From positions 1 to 7,022 of the forward strand of contig JAIPFO010000197.1 of NCBI GenBank assembly GCA_021736565.1: a DNA stretch of 7,022 bases. Reading direction: 5' to 3'. Position numbers and translations under genes: made by a program. Under the pieces are notes generated by a model. It was not told the DNA's origin, made no database searches, and saw only the letters and a program-made list of their open reading frames with translations. This document shows, one piece after another, positions 1 to 4,666 of this stretch (positions are counted from its first letter, which is position 1; each line of letters starts with the position of its first letter). Origin of the DNA: Phycisphaerae bacterium (GTDB lineage: Bacteria; Planctomycetota; Phycisphaerae; Sedimentisphaerales; SM23-30).

Positions 1-1329
1 GATGCTAATGATCCGCATCAGGTTTTTACCAATGATCGTACCGGTAACGCTGCGTTTGGCCTGGTCGGTTACGACGGACACTGCGATTGTGCTGGAATAA
101 TCCTTAGCGTCAGCGTTTTTGAGCTCATCCACGCTCAATCCTCTTTTTTTGATCAGTATCGGGACGTTAACTTCATTGACCGGGCCGTCGAACAAGGGAC
201 GAAGCAGGCCCACGCAGAAGCTGGTCGTTATGGGCGAAACATCATAACTGGCAATTTCACCCCGATATGATACAACCAGATCTTTAATCGAACCGGGTGT
301 CAGTGAGCCAATTACTGTCCCAAGTCGCTCGGCCAATTGTCGGTAATTTTTGACAATTTCGGGCAATGTTTTATCCAGTCCGGGCACATTTATCGCATTT
401 TGCATAGCGCTGCCCCGAAGTGCTTCGACAAGTTCCTTGGCGGCATCAATCGCCACTTCAACCTGAGCTTCCTCGGTGCTGGCCCCCAAATGCGGGGTCA
501 CCAGGCAGTTATCCAACTTTTCAAAACGACGGTCCTCCGGCGGTTCCTTGGCAAAAACATCCAGTGCCGCGCCGCCAATGGTTTTTTTCTCCAGGGCGTC
601 ATATAAATCGTCATCGTTGATCACCGCACCCCGGGCAACATTAATGATTCGGGCCGTTGGTTTCATGACACTTATGAGGTCGGCATTGATCATTCCCCGG
701 GTCTGGTCGTTCACGGGTACATGCAGAGAAATATAATCAGAGGCGCGACACAATTTTTTAAGATCGGCAACCAATTCCACCCCGGACTCTTCAACTGTCT
801 TAGGGGTTGCGACGGGGTCGAAGCCGATCACTTTCATTTTTAGCCCTATTGCCCGACGAGCGACCGACATTCCAATACGTCCCAGGCCAATAATACCAAG
901 GGTCTTGCCCATCAGCTGTGTTCCCATAAACAGCTTGCGGTCCCAACGGCCATCTTTGAGGGAATTACACCCCTGGACCACATATCGTGAAATCGCCATC
1001 ATCAACGCAATGCTGTGCTCGGCGGCACTGATCGTGTTGCCATCGGGGGTATTCATTACGACGATCCCATTTTGAGTGGCCACTTTGATATCAATATTAT
1101 CCACCCCCACACCGGCACGTGCAATGCCCCGGAGTCGGCCGCTGTTGGCCAGAACTTTGGCGGTGACCTGGGTGCCACTTCGAATGATCAATCCATCGTA
1201 GTCGCAAATTATGGAAGACAGTTCATCTTCGCTGAGCCCGGTTTTTATCGTGACTTCAACATCATCACACCCCGAAAGAAAGTCTAATCCCTCCTGAGCC
1301 AATTTGTCAGATACTAAAATCTTCAGCAT
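1..1329 (-). CDS. serA: D-3-phosphoglycerate dehydrogenase, C-terminus cut by the window edge
   Basis: This enzyme oxidises 3-phosphoglycerate to 3-phosphohydroxypyruvate with NAD+, the first step of serine synthesis in the cytoplasm. 443 codons are visible, read leftwards from the ATG at 1329-1327. The substrate-binding part begins MLKILVSDKLAQEGLDFL. The NAD-binding Rossmann motif GIIGLGRIG lies at about residues 145-153. The catalytic set of the D-2-hydroxyacid dehydrogenase family is present: Arg233 in NVARGAVIN, Glu262 in AKEPPED, His280 in TPHLGAS. From about residue 327 a second domain matches the intervening domain of the long (about 525-residue) PGDH class, so the missing end is probably a C-terminal ACT domain that binds serine. 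An AAAGGG ribosome binding site lies 7 bases before the start. The gene is divergent from alr. Identity is certain to family level; the long-type assignment is inferred from the residues after 320. Confidence 0.95.
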   Translation of the reverse strand, partial: MLKILVSDKLAQEGLDFLSGCDDVEVTIKTGLSEDELSSIICDYDGLIIRSGTQVTAKVLANSGRLRGIARAGVGVDNIDIKVATQNGIVVMNTPDGNTISAAEHSIALMMAISRYVVQGCNSLKDGRWDRKLFMGTQLMGKTLGIIGLGRIGMSVARRAIGLKMKVIGFDPVATPKTVEESGVELVADLKKLCRASDYISLHVPVNDQTRGMINADLISVMKPTARIINVARGAVINDDDLYDALEKKTIGGAALDVFAKEPPEDRRFEKLDNCLVTPHLGASTEEAQVEVAIDAAKELVEALRGSAMQNAINVPGLDKTLPEIVKNYRQLAERLGTVIGSLTPGSIKDLVVSYRGEIASYDVSPITTSFCVGLLRPLFDGPVNEVNVPILIKKRGLSVDELKNADAKDYSSTIAVSVVTDQAKRSVTGTIIGKNLMRIISI

Positions 1330-1367
1330 GCTTCATCCCTTTCCAATAGTAAAAACAGGACACGATT

Positions 1368-1396
1368 TATATAGCGAAACATAATGGTAATATGAA
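1368..1396 (-). promoter_or_regulatory. Candidate sigma-70 type promoter of serA
   Basis: On the minus strand a TTCATA (-35, plus positions 1391-1396) and a TATATA (-10, plus positions 1368-1373) are separated by exactly 17 bases. Transcription would begin about 30 bases before the serA start, leaving a short leader that contains the AAAGGG ribosome binding site at 1337-1342. Each hexamer matches the consensus at four of six positions, so this is plausible but not proven. Confidence 0.4.
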
Positions 1397-1565
1397 CGTC
1401 GAAATTATCATGGATTCACGGGGAAATGTCTAGGGAAATATCTATCAAAACGATGAAAACCGCCAGGTAATAATATTGATTTGGCGTCATGACAATTTAT
1501 GAGGTCGGTTGTCCTTGTCTTAAAAGTCTGAATAGAACAGTGCAAATGGACATTGAGGTGGGAAT

Positions 1566-1672
1566 CGTTATTCAATTTTGATGCAACCCTCGATATAAAT
1601 AACGGGAAACGACTATTGCGGTGGGCGTTATTTTTGGAAATGCTGTAAGTGTATTATTTATAATTACTTACA
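1566..1672. repeat. Inverted repeats in the serA-alr divergent spacer
   Basis: The spacer 1330-1760 has no convincing gene. It holds CGTTATT at 1566-1572 and again at 1626-1632, with the reverse complement AATAACG between them at 1598-1604, so the middle copy can pair with either flank. A second pair, TGTAAGT (1644-1650) and ACTTACA (1666-1672), surrounds 15 A/T-rich bases. Both sets lie upstream of alr and might be operator sites or DNA hairpins. They are short enough to arise by chance in A/T-rich DNA. Confidence 0.35.
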
Positions 1673-1725
1673 ATATTCTTGGGTCACGAAATGAAAATGG
1701 CGTGGTTAAAAATATAACTTTTTTC

Positions 1726-1756
1726 TTGACGAAACGGGCTTAAAATGGCATTTATA
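1726..1756 (+). promoter_or_regulatory. Weak candidate promoter upstream of alr
   Basis: TTGACG at 1726-1731 is a good -35 match. The best -10 is TTTATA at 1751-1756, with a long 19-base spacer; nothing fits at 17 bases. If used, transcription would start around or after 1761, the first ATG of the alr frame. That would favour the downstream TTG start at 1851, or else a leaderless message. Confidence 0.25.
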
Positions 1757-1760
1757 GTCC

Positions 1761-2996
1761 ATGGAGAAATTAACTCGGCAAGGATCGCTGGCATACCGTC
1801 CCGTGAGACACAAAAAGATCTCACTCGCCCAACTTTATGAGGTGGGCCCATTGCATTTGCGTGACCAGAGTCTCAAAACGGTGAAGGCGTTGGTCAACCA
1901 AAATCATTTGCGACACAATGCGGTGATAATCAAGAAGCAGTGTTCACCGGCGACGCTTTTTTGCGCGGTGGTCAAGGCGAACGCCTACGGTCATGGCGCC
2001 AAGTCTATTGTGGCCAGTTTGCCCCCGGAATATGCAGACGCCTTTGCTGTCTCATCGATAGAAGAGGCCGAAGAGATATATCCATTTGTTCGGAAACGTA
2101 AAATCCTGGTGACGGCCCCTGTTTTTTCCGGGATAAACCCTCAACTGATCCAATTAGCGCAGGCCCGTGGATTTAATTGCACGATCTGTACCATGGACAG
2201 CCTGAAGTATGTTCGTGAACATTTGCATCATCAATTACCGAACCTGCCGGTGCATCTGAAATTGGACACCGGGATGGGACGCATCGGGTGTCGCCTGTCG
2301 GACATTCAAGAGTTATTAGCGACCATTCGTGAAACAAGATCGATCATTCTGGCTGGCGTCTATACTCATCTGGCTACCGCGGATAATGATCTTCAATATG
2401 CCTCTGAGCAGCTTGAACAGTTCAATACTTTTCTAAACAGTCATCCTCTCCTCAATCAAAAGCATATTATCAAACATACGTGTAATACCTCGGCTTTATT
2501 GCAATTACCCCACGCGCACTATGATATGGTTCGTTGCGGCATTGGATTGTATGGTTATGCAAATGTTGTTGAGCAAACCAGCCTGACCCTTGCCCTGAAA
2601 CCTATTCTTCGGGTTGAGACTCCGGTGGTTCAGGTCAAGCAACTTCAGGCTGGAGAGTCGTGTGGTTATAACCAATCATATATTGCGGCTCATGACATGG
2701 TTATTGGTATAGTTTCTGTCGGTTATGCCGACGGCCTGATGCGATGTTTATCTAATTGCGGCTCTATGCGATTCAATGACCAGTGGGTGCCGATTATCGG
2801 CCAGGTCAGTATGGACTTGACGATCGTCGATTTGAGTTCGATCCGGGAGCCGTATGAAGGAATGACGTTAACGGTAATTGACAATGAGCCTGGAAGCCCT
2901 TGCAGCGTCCAGGCCCTTTCGCGACAGGCGAATACCATCCCCTATGAAATATTTACCGGTATTGGTAATCGTATCAAGAGAGAGCTTGTCGAATAA
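1761..2996 (+). CDS. alr: Alanine racemase, PLP-dependent
   Basis: Converts L-alanine to D-alanine for peptidoglycan precursors in the cytoplasm. The PLP-binding lysine is Lys72 in AVVKANAYGHG, the family signature. LKLDTGMGRIG (barrel), MVRCGIGLYGY, the catalytic tyrosine Tyr303 in GESCGYNQSY, VGYADGLMR and GQVSMDLTIVDLS (Met351-Asp352) follow in the expected order, so both domains are complete. The frame gives 411 residues against about 360-390 usually. The excess is N-terminal: the conserved first strand and helix (here ALVNQNHLRHN) begins at residue 43 rather than near residue 5-10. No ribosome binding site precedes the ATG at 1761, whereas a TTG at 1851 has GAGGTGG six to seven bases upstream and would give 381 residues. 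The longest frame is reported; the start is uncertain. No terminator follows closely. The gene stands alone, divergent from serA. Confidence 0.95.
   Translation: MEKLTRQGSLAYRPVRHKKISLAQLYEVGPLHLRDQSLKTVKALVNQNHLRHNAVIIKKQCSPATLFCAVVKANAYGHGAKSIVASLPPEYADAFAVSSIEEAEEIYPFVRKRKILVTAPVFSGINPQLIQLAQARGFNCTICTMDSLKYVREHLHHQLPNLPVHLKLDTGMGRIGCRLSDIQELLATIRETRSIILAGVYTHLATADNDLQYASEQLEQFNTFLNSHPLLNQKHIIKHTCNTSALLQLPHAHYDMVRCGIGLYGYANVVEQTSLTLALKPILRVETPVVQVKQLQAGESCGYNQSYIAAHDMVIGIVSVGYADGLMRCLSNCGSMRFNDQWVPIIGQVSMDLTIVDLSSIREPYEGMTLTVIDNEPGSPCSVQALSRQANTIPYEIFTGIGNRIKRELVE
1839..1853 (+). promoter_or_regulatory. Ribosome binding site suggesting a downstream alr start
   Basis: GAGGTGG at 1839-1845 is followed five bases later by an in-frame TTG at 1851-1853. 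Starting here puts the conserved ALVNQNHLRHN segment 12 residues from the N-terminus, close to normal for alanine racemases, while the upstream ATG at 1761 lacks a purine-rich site. The case rests on spacing and family length only. Confidence 0.45.
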
Positions 2997-3053
2997 CGCC
3001 AGTCAACTTTTCGTGGTGGCCGGTCCATCTCTTCAAGCAGTAGCGTATTCTAG

Positions 3054-3077
3054 TTATCCACACTTTGTGCACAAGTG
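3054..3077. other. Perfect DnaA-box sequence next to a TTGTGCACAA palindrome
   Basis: TTATCCACA, the consensus DnaA box, lies at 3054-3062. Two bases later the perfect palindrome TTGTGCACAA (3065-3074) sits inside a wider near-palindrome, 3061-3077, with CAC and GTG outer arms offset by one T. A second perfect DnaA box, in the opposite orientation, lies at 3896-3904. The sequence match is certain; a role in binding DnaA is inference. Confidence 0.4.
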
Positions 3078-3084
3078 ACTCCCA

Positions 3085-3111
3085 TTTACAATCGCCCGGG
3101 TCCGATATAAT
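3085..3111 (+). promoter_or_regulatory. Candidate sigma-70 promoter with consensus -10
   Basis: TATAAT at 3106-3111 is a perfect -10 hexamer. TTTACA at 3085-3090 differs from the -35 consensus at one base. The 15-base spacer is shorter than ideal. Transcription would start near 3118 and run to the terminator at 3382-3416. No ORF with convincing coding signals follows before that terminator. Confidence 0.4.
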
Positions 3112-3117
3112 CGCTTT

Positions 3118-3416
3118 GGAATCGCTAATAAATAATCTGTAAATAGTTTTTGGTATTCTGCCGATAAATTCATTACCCTTCTGACCGATGTTTTCTCTCG
3201 GGGAAACAGATGAGCGGTGGTGGGGCACTGGATTTATACCTTTCCAGGATCATTATCGGGTGGAGCGTTTTTTTAAGGTACAATTTGGATGCCGAATTCG
3301 AAACGTTTGTCTGCTGGGTATTATGAGAGGTATCGCGGATATTTATATAGAAATAAACACCCCTTAATCCAGGACGCTTGAGGTCGATAATCATAAAACA
3401 TTATCGGCCTTTTTTT
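3118..3416 (+). ncRNA. Possible small RNA or attenuated leader of about 300 nt
   Basis: The stretch lies between a consensus -10 box and a strong intrinsic terminator and has no credible ORF. It does not show the conserved cores I know for tmRNA, RNase P or SRP RNA. A hairpin with a 7-bp stem, TGTTTTC paired with GGAAACA (3189-3208, one G-U pair), lies inside. Four segments can pair in alternative ways: GCCGATAA (3160-3167), ATTATCGG (3252-3259), GGTCGATAAT (3382-3391) and ATTATCGGCC (3400-3409). The first with the second leaves the terminator free to form; the second with the third would disrupt it. This could be a trans-acting RNA, or a leader whose terminator controls downstream transcription. 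It could also be just the untranslated tail of alr. Confidence 0.3.
3382..3416 (+). terminator. Strong rho-independent terminator
   Basis: GGTCGATAAT (3382-3391) pairs with ATTATCGGCC (3400-3409) over 10 base pairs, one of them G-U, around the 8-base loop CATAAAAC. Seven T follow directly (3410-3416), then ATGGG and nine more T. It ends plus-strand transcription, either of alr (386 bases upstream) or of a transcript started at the promoter near 3106. Confidence 0.85.
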
Positions 3417-3500
3417 ATGGGTTTTTTTTTAAAGAGTCCAATCGTCCATTTTCATGGTGTTCGATCGATCAAGGAGTCATTGGGTGGTGGGGTTAAAGTT

Positions 3501-3590
3501 GTCGCCAGCGTCCTCCGTGTTTTTTTCGTCTGTTTTTCGAATTTTAAAGGGGGGTGGGCGAGTCGAAAAGTTATTTTTGACGCAAGAATC
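3501..3590 (+). repeat. Dispersed 90-bp element, copy 1 (most divergent)
   Basis: This stretch aligns without gaps to copies at 3625-3714 and 4554-4643; by eye about 55 of 90 positions match each. The best-kept part is the left end, CCAGCGTCCTCCGTGTTTTT. A G-rich patch at 3549-3560 is unlike the other copies. It lies within an open frame, 3454-3678, whose translation over the element contains SPASSVFFSSVFRI, resembling the other two copies. The ATG at 3607 follows the copy in another frame (23 codons). Whether anything is translated is unknown. Confidence 0.6.
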
Positions 3591-3624
3591 AAAGTTAAGG
3601 GTTTTCATGGCCGATACTAACATT

Positions 3625-3714
3625 GATGCCAGCGTCATCCGTATTTTTGGAGCCCATTTTTTGCAATTTAAGGGCTGATTTAAAATACGGAAATATACTT
3701 TTAACGTGGAAGTC
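3625..3714 (+). repeat. Dispersed 90-bp element, copy 2
   Basis: By eye about 69 of 90 bases match copy 3 (4554-4643) without a gap; apart from one base, the first 30 are identical. An ORF starting inside it, ATG 3626 to TGA 3719-3721, encodes 31 residues beginning MPASSVFLEPIF and ending TWKSL. It has no clear ribosome binding site. This copy alone can also fold into a long hairpin: CCGTATTTT (3639-3647) with AAAATACGG (3682-3690), and inside that AGCCC (3651-3655) with GGGCT (3672-3676). Orientation is the same as the other copies. Confidence 0.75.
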
Positions 3715-3755
3715 TCTATGATGGCGAGGCAAACGAGGATAGGACTGAGATTGAA

Positions 3756-3953
3756 ATGGCAGATATAAAAGATTTCCCAAAAAAAAGTGAAAGAACAATA
3801 CTTTCGACCCAAAGTACCTGGCCGGTATCGTTTCAATGGTCCCCGGTGAAGTGGTATCCCGCTAACTCACGATTGATCGGCCTGGTGCGTAATAATGTGG
3901 ATAATTTTGTTCTTCCCCCCGCAGTGGTTCGAAAAGCGGCCTGGCGCGACTAA
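3756..3953 (+). CDS. Hypothetical protein of 65 residues, not recognised
   Basis: The frame begins MADIKDFPKKSER and ends VVRKAAWRD. I do not recognise a family. It has no signal peptide or membrane segment; the middle is rich in Trp, Pro and Val (WPVSFQWSPVKWYP), and the last half uses codons such as GTG, CTG, GCC and CGC that are also common in the flanking genes. The frame is open upstream to 3705, but 3756 is the only ordinary start codon. Its ribosome binding site is weak (AGGA at 3741-3744, 11 bases away). It follows repeat copy 2 by about 40 bases and precedes a cluster of hairpins at 3974-4021. It could be a real small protein, the remnant of a longer gene, or a chance ORF. Confidence 0.3.
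   Translation: MADIKDFPKKSERTILSTQSTWPVSFQWSPVKWYPANSRLIGLVRNNVDNFVLPPAVVRKAAWRD
3896..3904 (-). other. Second perfect DnaA-box sequence
   Basis: TGTGGATAA on the plus strand is the reverse complement of TTATCCACA. It is the second exact 9-base match within 850 bases, inverted relative to the one at 3054-3062. It falls inside the doubtful 65-codon ORF. Confidence 0.35.
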
Positions 3954-3973
3954 GTTGTGAAGGTTTCTTTCTA

Positions 3974-4021
3974 TGCTGGTCCAGGATGAACTGGGCCAGA
4001 CCGCTTTACCAGCAAGGTCTG
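3974..4021 (+). repeat. Cluster of overlapping hairpins
   Basis: CTGGTCCAG (3976-3984) pairs with CTGGGCCAG (3991-3999), nine pairs with one G-U, around GATGAA. CAGACC (3997-4002) pairs with GGTCTG (4016-4021). Competing with both, TGCTGGT (3974-3980) is an exact complement of ACCAGCA (4008-4014). A pyrimidine-rich stretch follows (4022-4056) but there is no uninterrupted T run, so it is at best a poor terminator for the small ORF that ends at 3953. A structured RNA or protein-binding site is equally possible. Confidence 0.5.
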
Positions 4022-4056
4022 TCCTTCCTTTTCCATTTCGCTCTTTCCCTTCATTT

Positions 4057-4327
4057 CAGATCACTTTTGGCGTCAGCGTCTTACTTATCGGCCTTTTAGA
4101 TTTTTCCTGAATCTTTTTATTCCTCATATAATTTCTACAGATCTATCGTCGGAAATCGGATAAATGAGCCTATAAGTCGTCCACTATCGAGGCGGATTCA
4201 TGATAGATTGAATAAATCTATCGGATAAATCAGATGTCAACTAATTATATATGGTAAAAAAATACGCTTTATGGTGTCTTAAAGTTGTTTTTTAATAAAT
4301 CCAGGTCGTTTTTACCGTGATTTTGCC
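4057..4327. other. A/T-rich non-coding stretch with short repeats
   Basis: No gene is visible here. GTCAGCGTC at 4072-4080 repeats the left end of the 90-bp element, but similarity then fades, so it may be a decayed copy or chance. TTATCGGCCTTTT at 4085-4097 is an exact 13-base copy of the terminator arm and T run at 3401-3413. A small A/T-rich hairpin follows, AGATT (4098-4102) with AATCT (4110-4114), ahead of TTTTATT. TAAATCAGATGTCA at 4226-4239 recurs exactly at 4547-4560, overlapping the left edge of repeat copy 3. Confidence 0.4.
4141..4230. repeat. Direct repeats and an 8-bp inverted repeat
   Basis: ATCTATCG occurs at 4141-4148 and 4216-4223, and ATCGGATAAAT at 4155-4165 and 4220-4230. 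In the second unit the two words are merged; in the first they are separated. GATAGATT (4202-4209) and AATCTATC (4215-4222) form a perfect 8-bp inverted repeat with a five-base loop, overlapping the second unit. The pattern looks like an operator region or a short recombination scar about 440 bases upstream of the export lipoprotein. Confidence 0.45.
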
Positions 4328-4516
4328 TTGTTGTGTTTACTCGCCATTGGTTCTATGTTTGGCAGACCGCAGAGAGGATTATTTGGAAAATCTGCTTTAA
4401 CCGACAGGGTGCAAAAAAAAGTAATTTTCAACATATTCGTTTTAATCGGAATTTTCCTCACGATGGGTACTTACAAAACCGATAATTTGGCTGGAGAGAG
4501 AAGATGGGTAAAATAG
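4328..4516 (+). CDS. Doubtful small membrane protein, up to 62 residues
   Basis: The frame opens with TTG at 4328; an ATG at 4355 would give 53 residues. Neither has a good ribosome binding site. The one notable trait is a hydrophobic segment, VIFNIFVLIGIFLTMG, preceded by two lysines and followed by a polar tail ending RRWVK, as in a single-span membrane peptide. The frame overlaps the start of the better-supported ORF at 4504. No family is recognised, and an A/T-rich spacer often yields such segments by chance. Confidence 0.18.
   Translation: MLCLLAIGSMFGRPQRGLFGKSALTDRVQKKVIFNIFVLIGIFLTMGTYKTDNLAGERRWVK
4493..4506 (+). promoter_or_regulatory. Ribosome binding site of the 48-codon ORF
   Basis: GGAG at 4493-4496, inside the purine run GGAGAGAGAAG, stands seven bases before the ATG at 4504. 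It is among the best-placed ribosome binding sites in the window and marks a start in a different frame from the 4328-4516 ORF. Confidence 0.5.
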
Positions 4517-4650
4517 ATAAGCTATGTAAAGCAAAAATAAATGACCTAAATCAGATGTCAGCGTCATCCGTATTTTTGGAGCCTGTTTTCCGCATCGTAA
4601 GGATTGATTTTGAAGATGAAAATCAACTTTTGCCGTGGAAAACAAATTAA
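4504..4650 (+). CDS. Candidate 48-residue leader peptide upstream of the export operon
   Basis: The product begins MGKIDKLCKAKINDLNQ and its last 31 residues are encoded by repeat copy 3: MSASSVFLEPVF, then an acidic DFEDENQ and a final PWKTN. The ribosome binding site is strong and well spaced. The stop TAA (4648-4650) lies 16 bases before the lipoprotein ATG and shares its last base with an ATG (TAATG), so translation of the two could be coupled. Repeat copy 2 has the same frame open and stops at the same codon. The peptide has no signal sequence or membrane span and matches no family I know. It may be a regulatory leader peptide, a true small protein, or a chance ORF running through a non-coding repeat. 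Confidence 0.42.
   Translation: MGKIDKLCKAKINDLNQMSASSVFLEPVFRIVRIDFEDENQLLPWKTN
4554..4643 (+). repeat. Dispersed 90-bp element, copy 3
   Basis: It matches copy 2 at about 69 of 90 positions by eye, without gaps, and copy 1 at about 55. The identical core is GCGTCATCCGTATTTTTGG, continuing through AGCC. A hairpin GATTTT (4606-4611) with AAAATC (4619-4624) sits where copy 2 has the weaker pair ATTT and AAAT. The copy occupies the leader just before the export lipoprotein, with its left end 113 bases from that start. The corresponding offsets are 106 bases (copy 1 to the ATG at 3607) and 131 bases (copy 2 to the ATG at 3756). Confidence 0.75.
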
Positions 4651-4666
4651 TGAAGGTATTGCGAAT

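Noticed and set aside
1015..1287. 90-codon plus-strand ORF and other plus-strand ORFs at 337-736
   Set aside because: They are antisense shadows of serA, whose minus-strand frame has all family motifs.
2974..3228. 84-codon minus-strand ORF after alr
   Set aside because: It overlaps the end of alr and the candidate promoter, has no recognisable domain and no ribosome binding site; likely chance.
3173..3394. 73-codon minus-strand ORF starting inside the terminator
   Set aside because: Its start codon is the reverse reading of the terminator hairpin, and its composition is like that of random A/T-rich sequence.
3454..3678. 74-codon plus-strand ORF as a gene
   Set aside because: No ribosome binding site at its ATG, a low-complexity G-rich middle, and it runs into repeat copy 2 in a different frame. 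Kept only as context for repeat copy 1.
3477..3836. Minus-strand ORF of 119 codons sharing APKIRMTL with a minus-strand ORF at 4442-4645
   Set aside because: The shared peptide is the reverse reading of the 90-bp element. Differences between copies fall mostly at first codon positions in this frame, which is not the pattern of coding selection, and no ribosome binding site or family is apparent.
3054..3904. A chromosomal replication origin
   Set aside because: Only two perfect DnaA boxes 840 bases apart, no dense cluster, and no dnaA, dnaN or other typical neighbours in view. Retained as a lower-grade finding instead.
4604..4666. Longer start (TTG at 4604) for the export lipoprotein
   Set aside because: It would place 21 residues before the lipoprotein signal peptide and lies inside the repeat and the 48-codon ORF; the ATG at 4667 has a ribosome binding site and gives a normal signal peptide.
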